A DNA stretch of 64,000 bases from Odontesthes bonariensis (GCF_027942865.1 NC_134524.1:5709036-5773035); one strand, 5' to 3'; shown: positions 11,724-22,295, numbered from the stretch's first letter. Made by a program: numbers and translations. Notes: a model not told the origin generated them from the sequence alone.

Positions 11724-12731
11724 ATGGGTAAGCAGCGCGACCTCTCAACCGGAATAGTGGCTCAAATTCAAGCCCTTCGCCAACAAGGCTTGACCCAAAC
11801 TAAAATTGCTGAGCAGCTCGGCATCAGCCAGTCTTTCGTCTGCAAAGCTCTAAAGAAAAACTGCAGCAAGCGCACCAACTGTTCCGGCGTCCGAAAAACT
11901 TCTGCTCGCGACAACAAGCAGCTGAGAAAGATCGCAGTCAGCAACCGGTTCAAGTCCACTTCCGAGCTCACCGACTTGTGGAACAAGCAGACCGGCGCTG
12001 ACGTCTCCAGATCAACCACTTACCGTCGTCTGCGCGAACTCGGCTTCAAATCTCGCGTTCCAGCAGTAAAACCGATGCTGAACAAGAAACAAATGGTGAA
12101 ACGGCTGAAGTGGGCCAAAGAACACGGCGAGTGGACTGCTGAAGACCGGCAGAAAGTGGTCTTCAGTGACGAATCACGCTTCTGCGTCTCCTTCGGTGAC
12201 CAAGGTCCTCGTGTCTGGCGTCGTGGTGGCGAAACCTACAACCACGAGTGCGTGAAAAGATCCGTCAAGTTTCCCCAGAGCGTTATGGTCTGGGGATGCA
12301 TGTCCGCTCGAGGTGTAGGGAAACTCTGCTTCCTCAAGAAGACTGTCAATGCTGCCGTATATCAAGATGTTCTGGAAACGTTCCTGATTCCGACTGTTGA
12401 GGAACAGTTCGGGGAAGAAGACTTCATATTTCAACAGGATCTTGCACCGGCTCATGCGGCAAAGTCGACCAAAGATTGGTTCACTAAAAAACAGCTTGAA
12501 GTTTTGGCATGGCCGGCCAACTCGCCTGACCTCAATGTCTTTGAAAACCTTTGGGCCATCGTCAAGCGGAAAATTCGCGACAGAAAGCCTACTACGCTGG
12601 ACCAACTGAAGCAGAACATCGCCACTGCCTGGGAAGCTGTGAGTGCGGAAACTTGCGACAAGCTGGTCAAATCGATGCCGCGGAGACTTCAGGCAGTCAT
12701 ACAAGCCAAGGGGGCAGCCACAAAATACTGA
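11724..12731 (+). CDS. Tc1 family DDE transposase, apparently intact
   Basis: A single 335-codon ORF with no stop or frameshift, normal length for Tc1 transposases. Residues 7-45 form a helix-turn-helix (ALRQQGLTQTKIAEQLGIS) for terminal-repeat recognition. A second DNA-binding segment follows at 60-110, with a basic stretch (KKNCSKRTN) between. The catalytic DDE residues are D149 (VVFSDES), D239 (QQDLAPAH) and E274 (FENLWAIVK). There are 34 residues between D239 and E274, so DD34E as in Tc1. The enzyme would cut and paste its own element at TA sites in the nucleus. No promoter was identified. The intact frame makes this a candidate active gene. Confidence 0.93.
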   Translation: MGKQRDLSTGIVAQIQALRQQGLTQTKIAEQLGISQSFVCKALKKNCSKRTNCSGVRKTSARDNKQLRKIAVSNRFKSTSELTDLWNKQTGADVSRSTTYRRLRELGFKSRVPAVKPMLNKKQMVKRLKWAKEHGEWTAEDRQKVVFSDESRFCVSFGDQGPRVWRRGGETYNHECVKRSVKFPQSVMVWGCMSARGVGKLCFLKKTVNAAVYQDVLETFLIPTVEEQFGEEDFIFQQDLAPAHAAKSTKDWFTKKQLEVLAWPANSPDLNVFENLWAIVKRKIRDRKPTTLDQLKQNIATAWEAVSAETCDKLVKSMPRRLQAVIQAKGAATKY

Positions 12732-12760
12732 GAAAGTGATGATTCTAATTATAATAAAAA

Positions 12761-13014
12761 TTATTCCAATTCAATGAAACGGTTTCTCCATTATTCTAAT
12801 TCAATAAAACAACAGTGTCACAGTTAAATGGCCTAAATGGGCCTTTTGGAAAGATCAGCTGAGCAAATTTTTTACATGTAACGAGTTCTGTCATTAGTCT
12901 AACGAGTAGGACAGGTGCGGTGAACACCTGATTTGCTTTCTGCACGAAAAATGCATTCAAAGAATTTATTGATTGCACTATTTCAAATTATTCTAATTCG
13001 TTGACCAGCACCTG
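12761..13014. repeat. right terminal inverted repeat of the Tc1 element
   Basis: Reverse complement of 11382-11635. The clearest differences are two adjacent bases, which change one codon of the ORF that both repeats happen to carry. It ends CCAGCACCTG next to the duplicated TA. Confidence 0.9.
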
Positions 13015-13379
13015 TATTACGTCTGTTAATATATTTTTATTTTGAAAGGTACCACCGGAAGTGTCAGTCATTTGTAACATCTCCAGCTTGACCTTTTCTG
13101 TAGATACCATCTGTGGCCACTAGAGGGCAGAAACGCCCTGCTCACAGCATAAAGACTGAATCTGCAGACTGCACCTGGCTGCCTTCATCATATGAACAAA
13201 ATGACTTTGGAACAGATTTCACTCCATTTCAGACACAACGGGACAACAATGCTTTCAGTAAAACATTCAAACTGACAAAGTACAACAATCTTTACGAGAA
13301 GTTTCATCCTTAGAGGTTTTTACCAGCTACTGTGCAGGTTTGAAACTGGTCCTACTTTCCATCTTTTCATTGTAGTGAG

Positions 13380-13442
<63 letters not shown>

Positions 13443-13443
13443 A
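13380..13443. repeat. (TATC)n microsatellite 2
   Basis: About 15 TATC units close tandem copy 2. This tract is paralogous to the one at 8996-9066. Confidence 0.97.
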
Positions 13444-13733
13444 ACTGAGTAATGATGAGAAATGTAAGCTGTGGTAAATCTCCAGCATTCATAATCTTAA
13501 CTAAATATGTCAGTGTTGTTAAAATATTAATATGACTGCTCTCTTCCATCATAAAACCTTATTTTATAAAGATTTCCCACATTTCAATGTTCCTGCTGAC
13601 TTTAGGGTGTAGTTACCGCTTACGGCCGCCAGAGGGAAGCATAGAGACAGATGCAAAGAGGTTGTCAAGCTGGCAGCTACGCTATTAGATATCACTTCCG
13701 GTGAGGAAATAAAAATAAAAGCAAGTGCATTTT
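13444..13733. repeat. tandem duplication, copy 3 (partial)
   Basis: The first 290 bp of segment A recur a third time (aactgagtaatgatgag through the gaaataaaaataaaagc stretch). The sequence then diverges. From 13734 to 14507 I see only AT-rich single-copy sequence without a gene. Confidence 0.8.
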
Positions 13734-14507
13734 TTTATCCTATATTTATGTATATAATCACGCACTTTTCTTAAGAAATGTACTATTTTTTTGTGTATAA
13801 GTTCTTGGTAATTGTAGAGTCAAAAGATATTAGATAAACATCACTGTGGTGATTTACTTTTTTTTAATTGGCCTAATCCTGTATCTTTCTGTTTTCTTCT
13901 AGAATCTAGATCAATAGAGATCTGTATCGCCAAAACCAACAGAATGGATTCAATAAGATCGCATTGCTTTTTAAAGCAGGGTCCTTTTCCCTGTTTTTTT
14001 TTTGTGTATTTTTAGTGTTCTAGTCTCTTTTATGGTTTTATATCTTAGATCTTTAATGTACTCTCTGTTCTTATTGGGCAGGTTTGTTTGTCCTTGATCC
14101 CTGCATTCGGTCCTCTTTGTTTAGACCCCCTGGATGTCCTCAGCCCCACTTTCACACCTGTCTCCACTTGGTTTTCCCCCAAACTATACATACACTGCGC
14201 ACATTTTGACAGCAGATTAGGAACAAAATATGTTCTAAACTTCATCTCTTCTTCATCATGTTCATCCTATGGTCGGAATGACGGTATTTTCATTTATTTT
14301 TTAAACATCCCGTCTTTCCGACAATTCCTTTAATGGCCTATTTAAAGCCTATTTTTTTTTTAGAGGATCTCCACAACCTCGCAAACCAACTTTAATAATC
14401 TATTATCAAAATCCTCTGAAAGTTCAAATATAATAAGGTATTAATGTAAATCGGGCTAGTCGGAAACATGTTAGATTAAGCAGAAACACAGCGTCAGTGA
14501 GCTGTCA

Positions 14508-15069
14508 CACACAGAAAAAAGTGACTTTTTGGTGAAGTAAACTCTATTAGAGTAACTGTCATAATTTCTACCTTGTATTTTTAAGATTCAGTAAGAACTA
14601 GAGCTTCTTAAGTCAAATTAAACATTTTATTAACGTAATACATGAATTATGGGGGAAGAGTAAGTTTTACTTTGGTTTCCTCATACAATTTAAATGTTTA
14701 ATAGTTATATGTACATAAACCTAGAAATACTACATAAACTTTACTCTGAAAGTGTATCGTTGAAATCTACTAAGTTACTTCATAACAGCAAATACTACAG
14801 ATATATAAAATTTACTTCAAATTTTGAGTAAAATGATGTTCCTACCTATGAAAAACAAGTAGACTTTACTTAAAACTTAGATGTAATTAAGTTAATGTTA
14901 CTTAATATCTTCCAAACTGTTATGTTTTATGGTCAGTAAAATTTACTTGATACTGGCAAGTGAGTGTTACTTGATATTGCAGCATTAAATATTACTTAAA
15001 TCATCTGAATGCAAATACTAACAAAGGGTTTTTTATAAGTAAATCTTATGAGTTATTTTTTTCAGTGTA
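14508..15069. mobile_element. MITE, forward member of an inverted pair
   Basis: About 560 bp with ends of the type acac(t)gaaaaaa ... ttttttcagtgt. The whole element is repeated in reverse complement at 15444-15999. It has no ORF. Confidence 0.75.
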
Positions 15070-15254
15070 TGTGTAGGTAATTATTTATAATTGTGCTTTA
15101 GGGGCTTTTTTTTTTTTAGAATGACTCAACTTTAGTGTCCAAGAGTTCTCTGGAACTGGAGGGAAGTGAGGGCGAACTCATTGCAAAGTGACTCATACTA
15201 TCACCATGCGTTTGAATTTCCTACTTGATACAAAGTCGACGTGTTTTTCCGCAG

Positions 15255-15315
15255 AACAACGAGGCGTCTGCGTTTGGATCTGAGGATGAGACAGACTTTG
15301 CTGCCTTGTTACACG
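15255..15315 (+). other. candidate upstream exon of gene A
   Basis: Acceptor gtgtttttccgcag and donor gtgagt bracket 61 nt. Read in phase 0 it is open (NNEASAFGSEDETDFAALLH). It joins in frame, without a stop, to a second good acceptor at 16079 just before gene A's ATG. It may be a 5' UTR exon, or the remnant of a receptor tail exon (its ...LLH/donor end resembles the YSSLLH exon). It lies in the loop between the two inverted MITEs. Confidence 0.35.
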
Positions 15316-15443
15316 GTGAGTATCAGCAACTTTTCACCTACTTTGCTGCTCTGTACATGTTGCTTTGATTTACAAACGTGACTTGGTGTAGAGCCGAAAA
15401 CTTGCAAAGAGATTGGTTTATCAGTAGAGGTGATTTGTCATAC

Positions 15444-15999
15444 ACACTGAAAAAAAAACACTCATAAGATTTACTTAAAAAACCCTTTGTAAGTATTTGC
15501 ACTCAGATGATTAAAGTAATATTTAATGCTGCAATATCAAGCACATTTTACTTACCATAAAACAGTTTTGAAGATATTAAGTAACATTAACTTAATTACA
15601 TCTAAGTTTTAACCCATATTTATTTAAACAAATTAAGTAAAGTCTACTTGTTTTTCATTGGCAGGAACATCATTTTACTCAAAATTTTAAGTAAATCTAT
15701 TGTATCTGCAGTATTTGCTGTTGTGAAGTAACTTAGTAGATTTTAACGATACACTTTCAGAGTAAAGTTTATGTAGTATTTCTAGGTTTATGTACATACA
15801 ACTATTAAACATTTAAATTGTATGAGGAAACCTAAGTAAAACTTACTCTTCCCCCATAATTCATGTATTACGTTAATAAAATGTTTAATTTTACTTAAGA
15901 AGCTCTAGTTCTTACTGAATCTTAAAAATACAAGGTAGAAATTATGACAGCTACTCTAATAGAGTTTACTTCACCAAAAAGTCACCTTTTTTCAGTGTA
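15444..15999. mobile_element. MITE, reverse member of an inverted pair
   Basis: Reverse complement of 14508-15069 with scattered mismatches and short indels. Together they form arms of about 555 bp around a 374-base loop. Confidence 0.75.
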
Positions 16000-16096
16000 T
16001 ATCTAACTTGGACCAGTATCAAGGATAATGTCATGTGAGGATCTGAACTTGTGTTTATATTTATATGTTTCCTTAATAGTGAGCTACATTTTGATC

Positions 16097-16693
16097 ATGT
16101 GGGAAGTGTCGACCTTGTTAGTGGTGAACACGCTCATCTACTGTGGACATGCCCAAGGTAACATCTCACTTTAAATTCAGATTTATGAGCCTCCGCTGTA
16201 TTCCTGGTAGTCCCACTCGGCTCTGTTTAAGGAAGATTATTTTGTTATTTTTTCATGTCACACAGATTGCACAGCAAAAAATGGATATCTGTGTGTGTGT
16301 GTGTTCTAGGTGTAACTCTGACTATTGATCCCAACTGGTCGACTTTTTTTACTGGAGAGTCTGTCACCTTTATATGTGATATAAATGAAGGAAAACACAC
16401 TGACTGGGGATACACAATCAACAAGGATGGTCGCACATTCGTTTCCAGCAACCCACATCCACGCTACACATTAGAACCTCTGCATTTAGGGTTGAACGGT
16501 AAATACCAGTGCTGTGGTCTCCAGAGGAGCTCAAATGATACAAAGTGCAGTGATGCTGTCTCTTTAAGTGTAACAGGTACGTCTTCAGTGTTAAATATGT
16601 TTATTTTGATATGCCCACTCCAACTTTCATTAATGTCATCCGTTTTTCTGTTTTTTTTTTTAATAGAAACACAGAGGTTAAAAATTCCACAGC

Positions 16694-16749
<56 letters not shown>

Positions 16750-19700
16750 GAATTACTGCATGTCTTTGAGGTAAAGTGTTGCTTATTGCAGATAAAAGAG
16801 GATGAGGATAAGAGACGGGTTTAACCCTTGTGCGGTCTTAACATTGTGTTTACTCCCCTTGTCCTATGGGTCAAAAATGACCCGCCCTACCAAAGCCCCA
16901 AAATAAAGCAACTTAATTGAATTTTAAATCCAAAATCTATTTTGTATGATGAAACCACCTGTTATTTATCTATTCAACTCAATTCAATACATTTTTTATC
17001 ATGTATTCTTTGTCACACAATACAAAAAGACAATCACCAGTTTTCAGGATTACACTTCTTTTTTTTTTTTTTTACCACAAACCAACTGTCAGTTGGACCA
17101 ACAGTTTTCTTGTTTTCTCAGTTTTCTTTTACATAATAAAGGTTTATTATTGCTATTATATAAATGTGAAGTAATTACTTCTGAATTAATTATATTGAAA
17201 GGGAAAAAAACAGTGAACTTGTTTCTGGTGTTTAAATGTTTTTATAATTCACGGGTCAAAAATGACCCATAAGACAATCTTTGTACCCCTAGTGGTGTGC
17301 AGCCCACATGGAAACAAAAATAAAGTATGACTTTTTCTAATGATGGGGTCCCTTTAGGAAAAGTCATAACATTTCAAGTTGGAAAAAGATAGTTTAAGGT
17401 GTTTTTTTCTGCAGCTAAACATGGTAGTGGCTCACTTTTGACCCGCAGGACAACAGGAGGGTTAAATGAAAGGGACTCGTTGCTGTCATGTACATACTTA
17501 CTGACAGAAAGACTCACCTCATATTTTAATTTGTTTTTCTTTTCTTTTTTGAGTGTGATTATCTGTCCATGTGTTTGTGTCTCATGCAGCAGACAAACCA
17601 AAGGCCAGTCTGACAGCAGGAACAACAACCACATCAGTTGGAGGCAGCGTGACGCTCAGCTGCTCTGTGGAGAGCTCTGGTGGCTGGAAGTACGAGTGGT
17701 TCAGACGCACCTCTGACGTTGAAGTCAGGATAAATAATGAACAAAACAGCGTTATTAGGGTCTCAAAAGGAGGCGTCTACAGATGCACAGGACTCAGAGG
17801 AGAACCAGCCTTCTACACTGATATAAGTGATGAAAGACCTGTTTTCATAACATGTAAGTTCAATGATTTTCTTGAAAATATGAACAATTTCTCTGTAATC
17901 ATACAAAAATTTTGCTGAAAACTACAATGTTCTCAAATTTCCTGTTTCTGTTTCTATCTCAATTTTTTCTATCTAAAAGTGTCGAACCAGGTTATTGTAG
18001 CACGTCAGCCCAACAGGCCTCAGATATTCACTGATGAGATGATCACTCTGACATGTGAGGTCCAGGGAGGAGAAACCACTGAGTGGACGTGTGAATGGAA
18101 AAGAGCCCAGATAATTATACAACTGACAAACAATAAGTACTGGATTTTTTATGCTTCTGAGTCCAGCAGTGGAGACTACATGTGCCAGTGCAAACTCAGA
18201 GATGACTGGTATTCTTCAACAAAGTGGAGTGAAGCCATCTCACTGTCAGTATCACGTAAGTCAGAGGATGGATCAGAAACCATGCAGTATGTGTTAAATC
18301 TTTAAAAAAGCAAGATTAAAAAAGATTAAAGTGGTGGAAGGTGGCATTGCAGCAGAGACTGCTGGGTTTAAGCTCCATCCGAAAATAACTGTTGTACGTC
18401 CCTAAAGATGCTGGCTGATAAAAAGTGATTTCTGATTTCAGCTTTCCGAGCTGAATGCTGGTCATTTATGACACCATTCGTCATCGGACTGGTTTGTGGA
18501 GTTTTACTGATTGCTGTTTTGCTGCTGCTGCTGCGCTGCTGCAGAACGATAAACGGTGAGAACTTCTGTAACAGATGACTGACTGAAAATGATTGATTCC
18601 ACAGTTAAAACAGGATTGTTGGATAAATTAATTTCCTCATGTCTTGTTTGACTTTTTTTCTGTTACAGATCGATTCAGTAACAGGTTTGTAGAAGAACTT
18701 TCATGAAGAGAAGTTTACATGTTGATCAGTGGCGTGCACAGACCTTTTGAAGGGCAGGGGCGGAAAGAAAAAAAAGGGCACACATAGAGTGTCCTCACTA
18801 CTGTAGAGGACACTTTAGCACGCGTTTTAGCTCCCGAGAGGGCACTTTAGCACGCGTTTTGGTTCCAAGAGGGCACTTTAGCACACGTTTTGGTTCCAAG
18901 AGGGTACTTTAGCACGTGTTTTGGCTCCCAAGAGGGCATTTTAGCACGCATTTTGGTTCCCGAGAGGGCACTTTAGCACATTTTAGCTTCTGAGAGGACA
19001 CTTTAGCACGTTTTAGCTTCCTAGAGGGCACTTTAGCATGCGTTTTGGTTACAGAGAGGGCAGTTTAGCACGAGTTTTGGTTACAGAGAGGGCACTTTAG
19101 CACGCGTTTTGATTCCCGAGAGGGCACTTTAGCACGTTTTAGCTTCCGAGAGGGCACTTTAGCACGTTTTGGCTCCTGAGAGGGCACTTAAGGGCACTTA
19201 AGGGCACTTTAGCATGTTTTGGTTCCCGAGAGGGCACTTTAGCACGTTTTGGCTCCTGAGAGGGCACTTAAGGGCACTTTAGCATGTTTTAGCTCCTGAG
19301 AGGGCACTTTAGCACGTTTTGGCTCCTGAGAGGGCACTTAAGGGCACTTTAGCATGTTTTGGTTCCAGAGAGGGCATTTTAGCACGTTTTGGTTCCAGAG
19401 AGGGAACTTAAGGGCAGTTTGGCATGTTTTGGTTCCCGAGAGGGCATTTGAGGGCAGTTTAGAATGTTTTGGTTCCAGAGAGGGCACTTTAGCACATTTT
19501 GGTTCCATAGAGGGAACTTAAGGGCAGTTTAACATGTTTTGGTTCCCGAGAGGGCACTTGAGGGCAGTTTAGCACATTTTGGCTCCCGAGAGAGCACTTT
19601 AGCACATGCTTACACACATTTTGGCTCCCAAGAGGGCACTTTAGCACGCTTTTTGGCTCCCGAGAGGCCCCCTTGTGCACGCCACTAATGTTGACATATT

Positions 19701-20100
19701 CATGTGTTTCCTTTCTCGCTTTAGCTTAAATCAGTCTGTGATCATCAACCAAAGCTCTGCTGCTCCACAAACAGCCAACCAGGGCGAGTTTTACTCCTCT
19801 CTTCTTCATGGTGAGACTATAAAACTTTCATTATCTGACCCCTACTTTGCAGTCGTGATACAGACGTCTTTTTATGCAAAAGCTGAAGTGAGTCTTAATT
19901 TCCACTGACCTCCAGGTGATGTTTCTGTGTATGAGACGATCAGAGGATGTGGAACCACAAGAAGTGGTACAGTATAAACTTTGATTCGTGTGAAGCTGTC
20001 AGAGATGATCTTATCATAACTGACTGATCTAAATTCAGTCAACATGACCCTTTCAGATGGACAAGCCAATGAATACACCAACGTCACATCTCATCTTTAG
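16097..20100 (+). CDS. gene A: three-Ig-domain Fc-receptor-like membrane receptor with ITAM-like tail
   Basis: Nine coding exons: 16097-16157, 16310-16576, 17590-17853, 17980-18255, 18442-18555, 18669-18684, 19725-19810, 19916-19966, 20057-20100. They total 1179 nt (392 residues), and every junction is GT-AG. Residues 1-20 are a signal peptide (MWEVSTLLVVNTLIYCGHAQ). Three Ig domains follow at 21-109, 110-197 and 198-289, with Cys pairs (VTFIC/YQCC, VTLSC/YRC, ITLTC/YMCQC). A hydrophobic helix at about 298-320 is followed by RCCR. The tail has Y356-SSL, seven residues, Y367-ETI, then Y385-TNV. FcRL-type receptors signal from the immune-cell surface; the ligand is unknown. The 16-nt exon and a NAGNAG acceptor at exon 3 (17589/17592) are unusual. 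The last boundaries are the least certain. Confidence 0.8.
16696..16746. repeat. (AT)n microsatellite
   Basis: About 25 AT units in the intron between the first and second Ig exons of gene A. Confidence 0.95.
16825..17461. mobile_element. piggyBac-like MITE with TTAA on both sides
   Basis: TTAA at 16821-16824 and 17462-17465 flanks ends that start CCCTTGTGCGGTC and finish ...CAGGACAACAGGAGGG. Two gggtcaaaaatgaccc palindromes lie near the ends. It sits in a gene A intron. The first window bases hold a truncated second copy. Confidence 0.8.
18727..19687. mobile_element. hAT-like element with an internal minisatellite
   Basis: The ends CAGTGGCGTGCAC and GTGCACGCCACTA are inverted repeats. The 8-bp flanks atgttgat (18719-18726) and atgttgac (19688-19695) match at 7 of 8, the hAT target-duplication length. 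The interior is almost entirely a 30-34 bp tandem repeat. It lies in the gene A intron between the 16-nt exon and the YSSL exon. Confidence 0.8.
18785..19672. repeat. minisatellite, unit about 32 bp
   Basis: About 27 units of the type GAGAGGGCACTTTAGCACG + TTTTGG(T/C)TCC(C/T). Many have small deletions, and some carry duplicated agggcactta pieces. There are no unique spacers, so it is not a CRISPR. Confidence 0.9.
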
Positions 20101-20297
20101 ATGGAACTTTTTTATAGGACAAGTAAGTTAATAAGATAGTAACTGCAGTTTATTGAATGTAAATAACAATTTCCAACTGAAGATGAGAGAGTCGCTGTCA
20201 TTCTGACAGGGAGACATGGAGGAGGAGGACTCCAGTGATATAAATCCTGAATCATCTGTAGGAACCAGTGTTGACAGAGCCACTTGATGTCTCATCA

Positions 20298-20303
20298 AAT
20301 AAA
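20298..20303 (+). terminator. polyadenylation signal, gene A
   Basis: The first AATAAA after the gene A stop, about 200 bp downstream, giving a short 3' UTR. Confidence 0.45.
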
Positions 20304-20897
20304 AGTTTGATATGAAGTATTTCATCATTTCTGATGATAAGATCAGAGCTAACTCTGGGTCCGTTTGCAGTTTTAACCACATTGGTGTAGCCTAACTGAA
20401 CTCTCGTGTTTTAGTTAAAGAAGTTGTAATTCTGCTGTTTTTTAAAATGTTTTTATTGTTTTTTTTGTTCACTTTATTGGTCATGAAGAATGGACTCAGT
20501 TGAGGTGATTGCATAATGAATGTCTGTTTTCAGTTTACTCACTGAAAATGTCACCACAGAATGAGCCATTTAGCACAATACACATTTAGTACATGGAAAC
20601 AGTTGGATATGTTAAATAATAAGTTATAGATGCAATAATTAAGGCTGCATCACATAGTAATTGTTTGAGTGTGAGATGTTATAAAGAAAGCTTCTCTTTA
20701 AAACAAGCATCTGATGTATCAGAGTTTATTTCAGCATTATTATCGTTATTATGTTATTTAGTGTATGTGAGCATGTATTTCCATCCGCAGTCTCCTTTTA
20801 TATATAACATACCATCAGGTGGAGAATAGGAGGAGCCATGTCCCAAATCGAGCTCGGTGCTCGCTGGAACGCGTGTTGTTCTGCCTGTGTTTCTTAA

Positions 20898-22295
20898 GCC
20901 TGGTTTATATTCGGTAACGCAAGACGCAAGCGCAAGGGCAGTTGAAAGAAGTATAAAGGCTGAAGCCTGGTTTATAGTCGGTAACGCAAGACGCAACGCA
21001 AGACGCAACGCAAGCCCTTGCGCGGTTTCAAGCCCCCCCTTGCATGCTTGCGTGTGTCACCTCAATTTTCTAAACTTTACGCAAGACGCAAGTGCAAGCC
21101 ACTGGCTGTGTTTGAAACCGCCTACTACTTGAAAACGGCATACTCATCGATCTGACAGTATGCAGAGCGTTTACACACAGTGCACTTCACTCCTGCCCGA
21201 GCCGAAATCAGCCGGCCTGAAAAGCTGATTTCCCTTTAGCTATAAACTCTGTAAATATATAACTTTAGCAACATTTGAAACATTTTCAGGCGAGAAAGTA
21301 GTCGTTTAGACCCCCAAGGTGTTGAAAATCTGACAAAATACCGGCTATTTACAAGAAGAAGAAGAAGCAGCATGAATCCAGTCGAAGAGAGACTTGCCGA
21401 AGAGCTCCTGGCGGTGAATTTCCTTTCATCGTAGTAGGCTTGTCATTGAAAAAACCCGCTACTCCACCTACTGTCCTGGCGGTGAATCGCCACGCACCAC
21501 ACGCAACCGCCGACAAAGCAAAATGAAGCATAAACGTCTCGAGCCATTAACACAAGCGCAAGACGCAAGCGCAAGGGCAGTTAAAAGAAGTATAAAGGCT
21601 GAGTTATACTTCTTTTAACTGCCCGTGTGCTGCGTGGCGATTCACCGCCAGGACAGTAGGTGGAGTAGCGGGTTTTTTCAATGACAAGCCTACTATGATG
21701 AAAGGAAATTCACCGCCAGGAGCTGTTTGGCAAGTCTCTCTTCCATAGATTCATGCTTCTTCTTCTTCTTGTAAATAGCCGGTATTTTGTCAGATTTTCA
21801 ACACCTTGGGGGTCTAAACGACTACTTTCTCGCCTGAAAATGTTTCAAATGTTGCTAAAGTTATATATATTTACAGAGTTTATAGCTAAAGGGAAATCAG
21901 CTTTTCAGGCCGGCTGATTTCGGCTCGGGCAGGAGTGAAATGCACTGTGTGTAAACGCTCTGCATACTGTCAGATCGATCAAGTAGTAGGCGGTTTCGAC
22001 CACAGCCAGTGGCTTGCGCTTGCGCTTGTGTCTTGCGTCTTGCGTGAAGTTTAGAAAATTGAGGTGACACACGCAAGCACCATTGCGTGCTTGCGTGTGT
22101 CACCTCAATTTTCTAAACTTCACGCAAGACGCAAGCGCAAGCCACTGGCTGTGTTTGAAACCGCCTACTACTTGAAAACGGCATACTCATCGATCTGACA
22201 GCATGCAGAGCGTTTACACACAGTGCACTTGGGCTTGCAACCGCGCAAGGGCTTGCGTTGCGGCTTGCGTCTTGCGTTACCGACTTAACTCAGCC
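20898..22295. mobile_element. nested fold-back / Harbinger-like element
   Basis: The outer ends read AGCCTGG.. followed by GGTAACGCAAGACGCAA, and at the right the reverse complement TTGCGTCTTGCGTTACC. TTAA stands at both edges (20894-20897, 22296-22299). Inside, a segment of about 370 bp (21125-21500) is repeated in reverse at 21625-21990. A shorter palindrome (tgcgtgtgtcacctcaattttc-type arms) surrounds 22075. No intact transposase. The TTA(A) target suggests Harbinger-like or another TTAA-using family. Confidence 0.6.

Larger units (their letters stand above)
11382..13014 (+). mobile_element. complete Tc1-family transposon
   Basis: This is a 1633-bp element flanked by TA (11380-11381 and 13015-13016). 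The empty site in tandem copy 1 (atagctttaTAttacgtct, 8622-8640) proves the exact boundaries and TA duplication. Inverted repeats of about 254 bp (11382-11635 and 12761-13014) begin CAGGTGCTGGTCAACGAATT. They differ at only a few positions, mostly near the inner edge. Each end contains three spaced copies of (G)AATTAGAATA, an IR/DR-like arrangement. It encodes one full transposase. The near-identity of the repeats implies a recent insertion. Confidence 0.95.
9072..13443. repeat. tandem duplication, copy 2, split by two insertions
   Basis: Segment A (9072-9786) is followed not by B but by a 1.49 kb insertion (9787-11275). B then resumes at 11276, is broken by a Tc1 element (11382-13014), and finishes at 13015-13379 plus the second TATC tract. 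Alignment to copy 1 shows both insertion points to the base. Confidence 0.85.

Noticed and set aside
12174..12704. 176-codon ORF on the minus strand
   Set aside because: It is the antisense shadow of the Tc1 transposase.
18785..19672. Regularly spaced repeats resembling a CRISPR array
   Set aside because: The units are contiguous with no unique spacers, and the host is a vertebrate; it is a minisatellite.
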